Assembly (NCBI GenBank): GCA_025201345.1 | Contig: JAIXMG010000010.1 | Location: 682,001 to 746,000 of the forward strand | Reading direction: 5' to 3' | Length of the DNA stretch: 64,000 bases | From: Thamnidium elegans | Lineage: Eukaryota; Mucoromycota; Mucoromycetes; Mucorales; Mucoraceae | In this document: piece by piece, positions 25,560-37,382 of the stretch | Numbering within the stretch: the stretch's first letter is position 1 | Layout of the letters: the number at the start of each line of letters is the position of its first letter | The notes under the pieces: model-generated | Database searches by the model: none | What the model saw: only the letters and a program-made list of their open reading frames with translations | What the model was told of the DNA's origin: nothing | Program-made: the position numbers and the translations under genes

Positions 25560-26094
25560 ATGTCGCTTTTAGCTCTTTTCTGTGTTGCTTATCACTCCTC
25601 TGCCACTAAGGTCACAACAATTCCTACTTGTACTTTAGCTGCCAGATACTATACTACCACCACTAGTAACGAGCTTAATTTGAAACCTAGCATTCTTGAT
25701 AGTATTATTCCCTTTCGTCAACAAGAAAAGATTATAAATCCTATAAATCAATTGCACGAAACCAACAAACTAATTAAAAACATACATATATTTGCACCTT
25801 ACCTTAGTCACCATCTGTATGATATTGAGAACAATGAAACTTACAATAAATACAAATGGAATCCGTTAGAAAAGAATGCCATGGCAAACGCTTTAAACTG
25901 GATCAACAAAAAGCCTACAAGTATCACTACACAAGACCTTATTATACTTTCGTTCTTGGTAAAAACTAGAAGCCCTGTACAATGTCGTCGCTTTTTACAA
26001 TATCGTATTAAGAATAAGATGGTAAATATTTATTACATGCATATATACACACAGAACTAAATACTATAAAAAAAAATAGACTGGATTTGTTTAG
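25560..26094 (+). CDS. Hypothetical protein, possible mitochondrial leader
   Basis: Not recognised. Exon 1 (25560-26021) and a 15-nt last exon (26080-26094) give 158 aa. The first 35 residues are rich in Ala, Ser and Thr, lack acidic residues and end in LAARYYTTTT, compatible with a mitochondrial presequence. The body holds a soluble, helical-looking stretch (NPLEKNAMANALNWINKKP, DLIILSFLVKTRSPVQCRRF). There is no zinc or nucleotide-binding motif. If the intron at 26022-26079 is retained, the protein instead ends after about 12 other residues. It sits head-to-tail, 230 bp upstream of SPT4. Reality as a gene rests on frame length, intron signals and codon content only. Confidence 0.5.
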
Positions 26095-26327
26095 ATCTTC
26101 TACTATAAAAAAATAAGCTTTTCAACTGGCTTGGTATCAAAATAGGGTCTGGATTACATGTATTTTTCCCCTTTTTTTTATTTCAATAAAATATGTTTAT
26201 ATCATTAAAAGCCCGCTCAAAAAAAAAGTTTGTCCTACGTCATACGTGTTTTACGTGTGGCGGTTTTTTTTTCCCTCTTTTTTTTTTTTTTTTTTTTCTT
26301 AACTCTTTCTTTTTGCTTAAAAAAAAA

Positions 26328-26887
26328 ATGTCTCAAGTATTACCGATCGATAAAAAACAATTACGTGCATGTTTATTATGTTCGTTAGTAAAGGTAATTA
26401 AACCAAAGAAGAAGAAGAAGAAAAAAAAAAAAGGGCTGTCAGAATAAATGTATTTACAATTGAACTGCGTTTATTTTTAAGAATGCATCTCAGTTCCGAG
26501 CAAATGGATGTGAGAATTGTGAAGAGATTTTACAAATGCGAGGCAGTATGGATCGCGTGACAGAATGTACAAGTGGAAAGTTTGAAGGGTAATAAAGAAG
26601 AAAGAAAAAAAAAGGGAGAGAAAAGAGATCTAATTTTATATATTAGTGCTATAGCTTTAATGCATCCAAGAGAAAGTTGGGTTGCAAGGTGGCAGCGTAT
26701 TGGTAAATAAATAAACAAAAAAAGGGGGGGAGGATGTTTTACTAAAATAGTTAAAATATACATAGATAAATTTCAAAAAGGAGTATATGCAATTGTTGTA
26801 TATGGTAGAGTACCTGAAGATGTAGAGGATGATCTTGAAAGACGTGGTGTGACATACAGACCTAGAGATGGCAGTGTCAAAGATTAA
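26328..26887 (+). CDS. SPT4: Transcription elongation factor SPT4
   Basis: Zinc-finger subunit of the Spt4-Spt5 (DSIF) complex that travels with RNA polymerase II. Four exons (26328-26393, 26482-26588, 26647-26702, 26766-26887) give 116 aa, the normal size. The four zinc ligands are present as CLLC (residues 15-18) and CENC. Conserved family blocks include LRACLLCSLVK, FEGAIALMHPRESWVARWQR and KGVYAIVVYGRVPEDV. The start is the only Met ahead of the first zinc pair, directly after a poly-A tract. Confidence 0.96.
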
Positions 26888-27120
26888 ATAAAAGCACTAG
26901 AAAAAAAAAACGACAAAAGAATGAAAAAAAAAAAAGTATTTTTATTATGAGGAAACTTTTCTTTTTTTTTTTTTTTTTTTTTTTTTACTTGGAAAAAAAA
27001 AAAGGGAAAAAAAATGTTTGTGTAAATGAGAAATGAGATGAGTTGAAATGAGAAATGAGAAAGAAAGAAAAAAAAAAGGGGGGAGGGGGGGAAACTAAAA
27101 AAAAAAGAAAGGAGAAAAAA
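26888..27120. terminator. Convergent 3' region of SPT4 and the C2H2 gene
   Basis: 230 bp composed almost entirely of A- and T-runs, including about 22 T near 26960-26985, plus a G-rich patch. It is shared by two converging genes. No poly(A) signal can be pinpointed. Confidence 0.35.
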
Positions 27121-28536
27121 CTAACATCCTACACTCTCAGTTGAAGTATCACCAGGATGCTGCCAACCTAATATAGAATGGGACTTATTCGTATTATCAA
27201 ATGAAGGCGAAGCTGGATGTTGATTGTAGTTATTATTATTATGACCATCACGTATAAAGTCAACTAGTGTAAAAGACGATTCAGCATTGGAAGGAGCATG
27301 CATAAATTCAGAGGGTGTCGTAACTGGCACAACTGGATCCACAACTTGATACCTTGAACCACGTCTATCATGAGTTTTTCTATGTTGGGTCAAGTTATCC
27401 GATCTACTAAACGCCTTTAAGCATCCTGGAAAAGTACACTTGAAGGGCTGTTCATGAGTATGAATTCGCATATGTCTCTTTAAATGTTCTAACCGACGAA
27501 ATCGACGTTCACAGTTTGGGTGGCTGCAAGCATGAGGTTTCTTTTGTTCACCTTTCAAAGTACTTGATTTATTTGATGATGAAGTAGAGGAAGAAGAAGA
27601 AGAAGATATGCTATTATTGTTATTGTTGTTGTTGTTGTTGTGTAAAACTGATCTAGAAGAAGGAGTAGGACTATTGTCTTGTAACATATTACTATAATGT
27701 TGTTGATTATACATATAATCAGTTGGTTTATTGGAAGGTGTTGGTAATAAAGGATAAGGATGATGATGATGATGATAATAAGGTTGCATGGTACTGTTAT
27801 TATTATTATTATTGTTGTTATTGTTATTAAAATCTTTTTCTTCCTTCATCATAAAACTACTAGTTGGAGTTGAACCAGATGAAGAAGTATCTTGAGAAGT
27901 GTTGTTATTATTGGTGGTGTTCTTTTGTCTAGCAAATGCCTTCTTTTCATGTGTACGATAATGTGCATGAAAGTTATCACTTCGACTAAATCTTTTACCA
28001 CAACCAGGATGAGGACAAACATGAGGTCTTTCCCCGGTATGAACCAACATGTGCCTTTTTAAATGTTCGTATCGTTTAAAGCTCCATAAACATTCAGGAA
28101 AATTACACATGTGTTTATTTTGTTTTGAAGGTTGTTTTCTAGTAGAACAAGCTGCTCTATCTGTCATTAAAGATCGTTGTGGTTGATTTTGAGGAGGTAT
28201 AGGATGAACTTGTTGTTGTTGTTGTATGTTTTGTTGTTGTTGTTGTTGTTGATGCATAGGATGATGAACTTGTTGTTGTTGTTGTTGCATATGTTGAATA
28301 GTAGCAGAATGATTCATCCAATGATGATAACTATCGATAGAATAAGCTGGACGAGTATTATAATGATTAGAGGAATAAGAAGATAAATCAGTGGATTGTC
28401 TTTTATCGAAAGGGTGATGTTGAGACATGGCAGGAGTGAGGGGTGGTGAAAGAACAGGGTCTGAATCATGATGAGGAGGACAAAGAGAAGACCTTCTTGA
28501 GATTGAATCAAGACAATAATTTGAAGTAGAATTCAT
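27121..28536 (-). CDS. C2H2 zinc-finger transcription factor with two paired finger modules
   Basis: Single-exon gene of 471 aa. Two pairs of C2H2 fingers are separated by about 130 residues. The first pair is at about 143-199 ([38 protein letters not shown]), the second at about 337-395 ([38 protein letters not shown]). The second finger of each pair carries RSDN helix residues, as in Msn2/Rst2/Mig-type fungal factors, so each pair could read a GGGG/AGGGG-type site. The N-terminus is rich in Gln and His, and the linker contains poly-Asn, poly-Ser and poly-His runs. The regulon is unknown. Confidence 0.92.
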   Translation of the reverse strand: MNSTSNYCLDSISRRSSLCPPHHDSDPVLSPPLTPAMSQHHPFDKRQSTDLSSYSSNHYNTRPAYSIDSYHHWMNHSATIQHMQQQQQQVHHPMHQQQQQQQNIQQQQQVHPIPPQNQPQRSLMTDRAACSTRKQPSKQNKHMCNFPECLWSFKRYEHLKRHMLVHTGERPHVCPHPGCGKRFSRSDNFHAHYRTHEKKAFARQKNTTNNNNTSQDTSSSGSTPTSSFMMKEEKDFNNNNNNNNNNNSTMQPYYHHHHHPYPLLPTPSNKPTDYMYNQQHYSNMLQDNSPTPSSRSVLHNNNNNNNNNSISSSSSSSTSSSNKSSTLKGEQKKPHACSHPNCERRFRRLEHLKRHMRIHTHEQPFKCTFPGCLKAFSRSDNLTQHRKTHDRRGSRYQVVDPVVPVTTPSEFMHAPSNAESSFTLVDFIRDGHNNNNYNQHPASPSFDNTNKSHSILGWQHPGDTSTESVGC

Positions 28537-29371
28537 ATTTTATTAAAAAATAAGAGAAGTGAAAGAAAAAAGAAAGATATTTTTTTTAAGGGCTTTTATG
28601 TAATTAAGTCCAGTGTCGATCGATGATGGTTGGTAGCTATATTTGGTTATATTGCGTTAAAGGACTGCCCAACACTACTTTTTTTTTTCTCTTGCATGAG
28701 ACCGATTCTAAACGAATCTTGAGCTATATTAGAAAAAAGGCGTTTAAAGTATATCTTTTCTTTCTGCTCCTAAGCAACTCCTTATTTTCTTGTTTATTTG
28801 CAGTTTATTGCATATTCGTCATTTTTAATCACGTTGTACTTCTTTTTTTTTCCTCCCCCCAAAAGAAGATGTATTATGTAGTTGTATGTATATATTAAAC
28901 AAATCAAAATATTTATTTATAGTTGTTCCCTTAACGGAGATCGTCTTGCAGCATACAACTGTATTTTACCGACAGATTCTCTCTCTTCTTTTCCCCTGTT
29001 GTATAAGCCCCTCTCTTGTCATATACTCTATATTCATACTACCACTATCTGTCCCTTGCTATTTGACTCCCTTTCTCTCTATTTTATATACTTGTTTATA
29101 CATTTATACATTTATACATTTATACATTTATACATTTATACATTTATACATTTATACATTTATACATTTATACATTTATACAAATATATATATATATATA
29201 TTGTATTGTGCCTGTGGATGTGTGTGTGACTATTCTATACAATGGCGCAATTATTCAGCAACATTATTCAGCGAAATTTCTCATCAAAAAAAAAAAAAAA
29301 AATTACAGTTTTTTTTTTTCTTTTCTCTTCTTTTTCACCTCTCTTTTTTTTCTTCTTCTTCTTTCTGTATC
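28537..29371. promoter_or_regulatory. Divergent region: C2H2 factor (-) and glutathione synthetase (+)
   Basis: About 835 bp. It holds an exact octamer minisatellite (29101-29180), a following (TA)n tract and CT-rich sequence up to the GSH2 start. No TATA box was assigned. Confidence 0.45.
29101..29180 (+). repeat. 8-bp minisatellite, ten perfect copies
   Basis: Ten head-to-tail copies of CATTTATA fill exactly 80 bp, flanked by one degenerate unit on each side (TGTTTATA upstream, CAAATATA downstream). It lies about 190 bp upstream of the glutathione synthetase start. An 8-bp period keeps several frames open, so apparent repeat peptides here are not genes. Confidence 0.9.
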
Positions 29372-31377
29372 ATGAATTCATATCCTCCTGTTGTATCAAA
29401 TAATGAACTGTCCGAAATAATGGTAGTGGCAATAGATTGGGCCCTGGCTCACGGCCTCGTTGTACGACCTTCCTTGGATAAGCAAGGTATTTTTGAAAAT
29501 AACGCGGCTGTCACTCATGCCCCTTTTACCCTGTACCCTACTCCTTTTCCCCGCAAAGAATTTGAAAAAGCTGCAAAATTACAACAACCTTGGAATACTC
29601 TAATTCATAAAATGAGTGAAGACCATGACTTGATCTCTGAGACTATGGAAACGTACGGACACGTAAAAAAAAAAAAGTTTTTTCGCTCTTTACTCATGTA
29701 CAATTATATACTTTTAGCTTGTCTCAATTAGACGACTTTATGAATGAGTTGTATCAAATTTATTTAAAAGTAAAGGAACAAGGTGTTGCACAGGTAAAAA
29801 AAAACACAACAAAAAAAAACGGAAATTACACGAAAAAAAAAAAAAATTGATTATTAATCTTTTTATTCAAAAAAGACTGCAAGTTTGGGTATTCATCGTA
29901 ATGATTATTTACTTCATGCTAAAAATGGAACGGATGCAAAGACAGCTAAAATCCAACAAGTAGAGTTTAATACGATCGCCGCTAGTTTTGGCAGTCTTAG
30001 TACTAGAACAAGTCAACTTCATCGGTAAGGAGAAGCGAAAGAAAGAATTTATTTTACACGCACAACACGCACATATGTATGTATGTATTTATACGTTTAT
30101 TTTAGTTACCTATTATCATCTGTAAAAGGATATGCAGGAGGACAAATTGAAATGAACCAGTTACCTCAAAATAAAGCTATTGAATCTATTGCAAATGGAT
30201 TGGCTACTGCATGGAAGCATTATGGTAACCCTGAGTAAGTATATTTAAACAATGAAAATCCCCTATTTTATTTATTTACTCTCTCTTTTATTTATAAAAA
30301 AAAAAAGTGCACGTGTTGTAATGATAATTCAACCTGGTGAACGTAATGCTTTTGATCAACGTTGGATCGAATATGAATTATTAGAAAGGTAAAAAAAAAA
30401 AATAAAAAAAATGAAGGTCTTTTATTTATCCTAATTCGTTACCCCGTAGCCATGGTATCTCATTAATGAGATTTTCGCTTGAAGACATCTACACTAGAGC
30501 TACTCTTAGACCTAAAGATAAGGGATTGATTATGTAAGTGAATATTCGACTGTAATAATTCTAGATTCTGTTTCAATAACGACTATAATATTGTAGCGAT
30601 GGTTACGAAGTTGCTGTAACTTATTTCCGTGCAGGTTATGGTCCAGAAGATTATCCAACTCAAAAAGTATAAATATATATGTGTGCGTGTATATATACAA
30701 ACTAAGCTAACCAAAAAAAAAATGTTGTTTAATAGGAGTGGGATGCTAGATTATTGATTGAGCAATCATTTTCTATCAAGTGCCCTACCATTCCATATCA
30801 GTTAGTTGGTAGTAAAAAAGTGCAGCAAGTATTATCTGTACCTGGTAGATTAGAACGTTATGTTGATTCAGAAACAGCAAACGAGATGCGTGAGTCATTT
30901 GCAGGCTTATATCCATTGGATGATAGTCCAGAAGGTTTAGCTGCTTATAAATTAGCTTTAAGTGACTACGAAGATTTAGTAATGAAGCCACAAAGAGAAG
31001 GTGGTGGACATAATATCTATGGTGAAGATATTTTAAAGACACTTGACCAATTAACTGTAAAAGAAAGAAATGCATTTATTTTAATGGATTTAATTAAAAG
31101 TCCTCCTTTGGATAATTTAATGATTCGCGAAGGTAAAGCTATTACTGGTCAAGTAGTAAGCGAACTTGGTATCTATGGTACTTATTTAGCGTAAGTATAA
31201 ATTCATCTGTAACTGTCAAAATGATTGACCCTAAAAACTTTTCTATTGTGCAGTGACAGTGGAAAAGAAATTTTAAATAATGCAGGTGGTCATTTATTAC
31301 GTACTAAAGCTACTACTACGCGTGAAGGTGGTGTTGCTGCTGGTTTTGCTGTCATTGATAGTCCTTTATTAGTTTAG
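29372..31377 (+). CDS. GSH2: Glutathione synthetase, eukaryotic type
   Basis: ATP-grasp ligase joining gamma-glutamylcysteine and glycine in the cytosol. Nine exons (29372-29652, 29718-29793, 29876-30024, 30106-30234, 30308-30388, 30450-30533, 30597-30666, 30736-31190, 31254-31377) give 482 aa, the family size. Diagnostic stretches are LGIHRNDYLLH, EFNTIAASFGSL (substrate-binding), DGYEVAVTYFRAGYGPEDYP, KCPTIPYQLVGSKKVQQ, the ATP-binding MKPQREGGGHNIYG glycine-rich loop, and the C-terminal lid GVAAGFAVIDSPLLV. The first donor (GTACGG) was chosen because it restores METLSQLDDF in frame; the GTAAAA six codons downstream does not. Confidence 0.96.
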
Positions 31378-31604
31378 ATGAATCATTTGTAATATTACCG
31401 CTTCTTTTTACTCTTCTTCTCTCCCCCCTTATAGCTTATTGTACTACCTTTGTTTTTTTCTTTTTGTGTAAAAAGGTCACGCTTTCTTTTTTTTTTTTCA
31501 CCCCCCATACCAACAAAATTTCTATTATTTTTTTTTTCCTTTTTTTTTTTTTTTTTTTTTTTCTTTCTTCTTCTTTTTTAATATTCATATAAAATAATAT
31601 TATA
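31378..31604. other. Short spacer between GSH2 and calmodulin
   Basis: 230 bp of pyrimidine-rich sequence with T-runs of 20 or more. It includes the GSH2 3' flank and the calmodulin promoter on the same strand. CT-rich tracts just before the start resemble housekeeping fungal promoters. Confidence 0.4.
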
Positions 31605-31734
31605 ATGGTAATTTAGTCAACTAAACAAAACAAGCTTTTTTTTTCTCCTTTTTTTTTTTGTACTAAGTATAAAAACTGTTACTTAGGCAGACCAACTTAC
31701 TGAAGAACAAATTACTGAGTTCCGCGAAGCTTTC

Positions 31735-31772
<38 letters not shown>

Positions 31773-32437
31773 TGAAATATTGTTTTGTTTACTCAAGTCA
31801 TGTTGTTTATATAGCCTTTTTGATAAAGATGGAGATGGTTCCATTACAACCAAAGAACTTGGTACAGTTATGCGTTCTTTAAACTTGAACCCTACCGAAG
31901 CTGAACTTCAAGACATGGTAAAGTATACATTTTTTTTTTATTTATTTATTTTTTTTTTTCATCTTAATTACTCAGCCCTGATTAATTTTTTTTTTTTTTT
32001 CTCATCTGCAGATTAACGAAGTTGATAGTGATGGTAATGGTCACATTGACTTTCCTGAGTTTTTATCCATGTTGGCTAGGTAACGTAAATAAGATATATA
32101 ATACATAACGTATTATATTGTTTAGTAACCCTTTTTTTATTACAACATATAGAAAAATGAAGGATACTGATTCTCAAGAAGAAATCGAAGAAGCCTTCAA
32201 GGTTTTTGATAAGGATGGTAATGGTTATATTTCTGCTGCAGAGTTACGTCATGTTATGACTTCTCTTGGCGAAAAATTAAGCGAAGAAGAGGTTGACGAA
32301 ATGATTCGTGAAGCTGATGTTGATGGTGATGGACAAATTAATTATCAAGAGTTTGTTAAAATGATGGTAAGTCTTCTTTTTTACTTTTACATGTGTAATA
32401 TACATTGCTAAAATGTCTTAAATAGATGTCTAAATAA
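31605..32437 (+). CDS. CMD1: Calmodulin
   Basis: Ubiquitous calcium sensor. Six exons (31605-31607, 31687-31736, 31815-31917, 32012-32079, 32153-32366, 32426-32437) give 149 aa. Exon 1 is only the ATG and the last exon encodes just MSK-stop. Four EF-hands are intact: [24 protein letters not shown] (split by the intron after NEV), [12 protein letters not shown] and [12 protein letters not shown]. The central helix MKDTDSQEE and [20 protein letters not shown] are near-identical to animal calmodulin. A poly-A run of about 30 lies in intron 2. Likely clients in this window include the IQ motifs of the IQGAP protein. Confidence 0.98.
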
Positions 32438-32547
32438 ATATAATGTTAAAATAATTTCTTGCAATAAAAAAAAATACATCTTTTTTTTTATATATATATA
32501 TATATTATATATTTTATTTTAATACATATTAAATATGAACACGTATT

Positions 32548-33318
32548 TTATGCAGTGACATTATATGAATTGACATATTCAACACGATATTTGTTATCAT
32601 CGGCAATGGGACCTGAATATAATATATTAGTTTTCTCCCCTGTAGATCTCTTTTGTACTTACGGTTAATAGGGGTCCATAAAGGGTCTTCCTTAAATAAT
32701 CTCATTGCTTTAATATAATTCTTTTCATCGGTAGTGAATCGATGATAAATACCAGCAGGCTATAATAAACAAACTGATTTTTAGTTCCTACATAAAAAGT
32801 TTTTTTCTTATTGTTGCCTACCAAAATAATCATATCTCCTTTATCCATATGAATACGAATCCAAACATCACCTTGGTCACGTACATCAAAGAAACCAGAA
32901 CCATCTAAAATAAATCGAATCTCTTCATCTTCATGAAGATGTCTAAACATTTTTTTTTTTTAGTAAAAAAAAACTAATATATACTTATTTGTAAACTTAC
33001 TCGGAGAAAAATGACTTTACTTTTTCTTCATAAACTTCTCCCATAGCTTCAGGAGAAACAACAATCTAAAGTAACAACATTAGTTCAAAAAAGGACTCTT
33101 TTTTTTTTTTTTTTTTTTTTTGTGCAAAATACCGTGTCTCTGTTCTTGTATTGTCTTTCCTTGGCAATGACATCAATTTGCTCAATATCATTAGGTCCTT
33201 CAATTCTCCAGTACTTTACGCCAACCTTTTCTAAATCATGAACTGATTTTTCAATACCAGTGTCATGAGGAGCGCGTTGATCTGCAGTGTCTTGAGTATC
33301 GTAAATGTAAGCTCTCAT
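32548..33318 (-). CDS. ADI1: Acireductone dioxygenase
   Basis: Metal-dependent dioxygenase of the methionine salvage pathway, converting acireductone to the 2-keto precursor of methionine (Fe form) or to off-pathway products (Ni form). Five exons (33318-33133, 33065-33001, 32942-32822, 32759-32663, 32612-32548) give 177 aa. The cupin metal site is visible as [14 protein letters not shown] (H-x-H-x3-E), with the fourth His in PAGIYHRFT. Flanking family blocks are [23 protein letters not shown] and [16 protein letters not shown]. It converges with calmodulin across about 110 bp. Confidence 0.97.
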
Positions 33319-34244
33319 AATGTTAATTCAAAGACAAGTAAAAAGAAAAAAATCTTATCTACCCGAGATTTTTAGGGTTTAAAATAATCCCTTCTCCTTC
33401 CGTATTTGGGAATGGACAATTTTTTTATTTATTTTTTTGTCCAGAGCACGAAACTATCATTAGATATTAGCTCATACCTATTGTACAATAGATGTAGGGT
33501 TCTGGGATGACGGAGATACATTTTTGTAGCTTATACAGACATTATTAATATACGTTGGTACTTTACTACTACAAAAAATAAATAAAAAGCGTATTTTGTT
33601 TCTTTTTATTCAGAACAAGAAATAAGTGTATCTCTTGGTCTGTATATTGCATGCATACATTTAGCTACGAGGTACACTGAATATAAGCCGGTTTCACACT
33701 TTTGAATAAAAAAGATCCCAGTATTCAGGTTTTTTTAAGGGAACCTTCTCTTTAAAAAGATTTGTTTCAGTAGTATTTACCAGTCATCAGTTTTGTCTCG
33801 TTGGAGCATATGATCGACTCTAGGGATTTAGTTTTGATACATGCATTTAGATCTACAGACAGAGAGTCCCTTTATATATATATATATATATATTATAAAT
33901 AAATGCGCATGGTTGATATATAACAAAAAGATTAAAAAACAAAAGGCAGGGATATTTTTTTTTAACTTTTGACAGGTACACATTGTATTCCCTAAAAAAT
34001 GATAGGCTGGGAGGGGAATGCATTAAAGAATGACAAGAGCGTTATTTTTTATTTTATAATAAAGCGAGCTTTTTTTTTCTTTTTTTTAGCTTAATCAAAG
34101 GGTAAAAGGGGATAAAGATTTATCAATTAAATGGGTTTAATATGTAAAATTAAAATAGTAAATTTAATGTAGTAAGATGTATAAATATATATATAAAAAA
34201 AAAAGAGATAAGTAAACAGTAAAAAAAAAATGGAACGATATAAA
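33319..34244. other. Intergenic region, no gene seen
   Basis: About 925 bp upstream of ADI1 and downstream of the PUF gene. AT-rich, with a (TA)n tract at 33874-33894. No coding evidence on either strand. Confidence 0.55.
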
Positions 34245-34553
34245 TTAATTGGAATCAATAGAGGTCTCAGAGAGTGCATTCAATAATAAAGTAGAAGCAT
34301 CAGGTTCTTGTGTTTGATTAATAACCTTGTTTACAGTCATAGAACCTAACTTGTGAGCAGATAATTTACAAAGGTAAGGTAAAAGACGAGGACATAAAAC
34401 ACGGTAACGACCCGGAAGTTCAGAGGTATCCAAAAGCCAAGTAAGCAATAAAACGCCATTAGCATTGGTAGTAAGTAATACGGTATTTTGTACGATAGCA
34501 GCAGCAACATAAACCTAATAATAAAAGATTAGTTTTATTCTTGCAGTATACAT

Positions 34554-34593
<40 letters not shown>

Positions 34594-35425
34594 CATACCT
34601 GCTGTTCTTTGGTAACAATGTTATTCTCAAGAATAGATCTGACAGCACGAGCTCCAAATCTACCTTGTCCAATCTCCCAACATTTATCTACAATGGCATC
34701 AAATATATACTGATTATGTTCAGGCCCTTTGTGAAGACAGCATTGAACAACATAGTTTCCAAACTGGTCTAATAATAATAATGGTACATAGGGTGCGATA
34801 TGTTGACGCACCAATTGAATTTGTTCAGTTGTATTTGCAAAATCAATAATCTTTTGTGCTGCCCAAGTTCCGTTTTTATGTACACCAATAGATGCTAAAT
34901 AAGGTGCAATCTTTTCAAGCATCTTTAATTTGGTTTCATCTGAACAATGTTCAAATAATTTTTGAATGACAGTATTACCGATATAATCTAATAGAAAAAA
35001 TAGTTAGTCTCTTACTATAATCTACCACTAAATACATATATATATATATATCTTACCGCTGCATAATTCAACTACTTCATCCATACATTCTAATGCAACA
35101 GACTCGATTTCTTCTAACGATTGTTGCTCATCATTTTCTAACCGTTTTCTCATCTCTCGAAGTCGTAAAGGCTCTAGCTTTCTATCACTGTTTAATTCGG
35201 GTACAGTTGGAATAACAGAGAAATAAGTTAAAGGAACACGTTCCTCCTTCATCTTTTCAGAAACTTCAAACCCCAACTGTTGCATAATAAATTGTCTTTC
35301 AGAAGCAATAGCAGTGTATAAACTAGGTTGAGTAGAAGGTTGTTGACCTGATGCATTCATCATCATACTAGTCATCATCATGGCAGTAGTCCACTGAGCG
35401 TTTTGATAAGTTTCTGAACCAGTTG

Positions 35426-35456
<31 letters not shown>

Positions 35457-36279
35457 GTTATTATTATTATTATGAACAGATGCAGGTGGAGAAGGTGAAG
35501 GTTGAATAGGTTGATGATTAGGTGTTGATGAAGGTTGAATGGTAGATTGTTGAGGTGTAGTACCTGCTATCTCTTCAGCTTCGTCTGGATTGTTGGGCGG
35601 TGCTTTAGCGAATCCAATTCTTACAGCTCCTGTACCAGGCCCTAAAATCTCCTTGTTTTGAAGCGTCTTTCGAGCTCTTACTGCATCTTCTTGGTGTTCA
35701 AAATTTATAAAGCCACAATTCTTGTGTGACAATACTCGAACTGATTCAATTGTACCAAATGCTTGAAATATAGTACGAAGAATAGCTGGATTCATATTGG
35801 CAGGAATATTACCAACCCCTACAAGCAAAAAAAAAAAAAAAATTAATATCCTAGTCACAAACCAGCCCCAAAAAAAAAAAAGAAGGCGAAAAAAGCACAA
35901 AAGCAAAAAGACTTACATAAAGCACGAGTAGGACCTTGAGCATTTGGACCGGCTTCATTGGTAAGAGCCATAGCTAAATTAACATCAGCTTTACCGAATC
36001 CAACACGTACAGGAGTTCCAGCTAATTTTGAACCTAATCTCGTTTCCAAATCGTTTTTGGCAGTAATAGCAGATTCAACTGTAGTGAAATTAACAAATGC
36101 GCACTCTTTATCAGATAAGATTCTCGCGCTTTCAACTTGACCATACGCAGAAAATAACTGCGAAAGGTCTGGTACACTAATACTAGGGTTAATGTTACCT
36201 AACCAAAGTGCACGTGAGGGTATTTGTGCTTGTGCGGAGGAAGGTGAATCCGCTCCATCCGGTTGACCATAATAATCCT

Positions 36280-36320
<41 letters not shown>

Positions 36321-37114
36321 AAATAATAAAAAAAAAAAAAAATAACATCACTTACATAAGATACGTCATCGTCATTTATATACATGGCATCTGCATTTAA
36401 ATCGACTAGATTATTATTACTACGTGATGATCTTAAAGAAGTATTATTAAAACGCGTTTGTTTGGGCTGACCGGTAGACATATCAAAAGGAGAAAACGCA
36501 TTCGAGATGGAAGAATCGACCATACCTAAACTAATAGCGCGAGGACGATGCAATACACTTGAACGAGTATGAGGGGAGAAAGGGTTAAAGTTACCATTAG
36601 CAAGTCTAGCAGGCATGTCATTAGGTTGACCTAATTGACCTGCAATGGTATAAGATCGAGCACGACCCAGTGAATGATGATTGTGTTCACCAAATGAAGT
36701 ATGAGGGGTATTATCTTCTTCTTCTTCATCATCTAAGCCTAAAGAAGCTAAAGTTGAAGCGATTGTATTGGAAGCATTTTCATCTATGGGACTGGATGGG
36801 TCATACGGACTATAACCTGTAGAAAACGGAGTTTGAGGAAAATTACTAGTGGGTGTATTGTTGTTATTTTGGTCATCATTTGGAAGTGTAACGGAACCGG
36901 AACGATGACGTGAAGATATGATGCCTAAATTACTTGTTGTGTTTAAAGTCAAGTTTGAAAATATATCGGTTGCATAAGGAAAAGCGGATGATTGCGATGG
37001 CATCGTGTCCGCACGTGATCTACGTAAAGGAGAGGACGTTGACGCCAAGTTTGGCGTAAAAGAAACACGCGAACTTGTTTGATTGTTTCCAGTGTGATCC
37101 ATTTCATTTATTAG

Positions 37115-37154
<40 letters not shown>

Positions 37155-37299
37155 TGTGTGTTAGTAAATATACGTAGATATTGTATTATCTTTCTTACCT
37201 ATTTGATGATGATAAAGGTGACGGTGTATTAGATGCTTTTTGGAGTAAATTTAGGTGTTTACGGGTATTCTGTCCGTCGTTAACCCAAGTAAAATCCAT
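34245..37299 (-). CDS. PUF-family RNA-binding protein with two RRMs (Jsn1/Puf2-like)
   Basis: Six exons (37299-37199, 37115-36356, 36277-35917, 35818-35057, 34987-34599, 34514-34245) give 880 aa. Domain order: Ser/Asn-rich N-terminus; RRM1 (ALWLGNINPSISVPDLSQLF ... CAFVNFTTVESA); RRM2 (LWVGNIPANMNPAILRTIF ... CGFINFEHQEDAV); a poly-Asn linker; then Pumilio repeats (DYIGNTVIQKLFEHC, HKNGTWAAQKIIDFA, DQFGNYVVQCCLHKG, GRFGARAVRSILENN). RRM plus PUF is the Jsn1/Puf1-Puf2 architecture, controlling mRNA stability or localisation. Exon 1 (MDFTWVNDGQNTRKHLN) splices in frame ahead of a second possible start at 37102, and I prefer it because the joint is open and the donor is strong. A (GA)n tract lies just upstream. 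Confidence 0.92.
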
Positions 37300-37319
37300 A
37301 TAATATATATAAATAGAAA

Positions 37320-37339
37320 AAGAGAGCGAGAGAGAGAGC

Positions 37340-37375
<36 letters not shown>

Positions 37376-37382
37376 GAGAGAA
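37320..37382. repeat. (GA)n microsatellite in the PUF gene 5' flank
   Basis: About 60 bp of GA/GC-interrupted purine dinucleotide repeat just upstream of the proposed first exon. On the transcribed strand it reads CT, so it could lie in the 5' UTR. Confidence 0.8.

Noticed and set aside
28886..29370. Long plus-strand frame upstream of, and in frame with, GSH2 that would add an N-terminus with FIHLYIYT repeats
   Set aside because: The repeats come from the 8-bp minisatellite. GSH2 homologues begin near the Met at 29372, and the upstream part is pyrimidine-rich promoter sequence.
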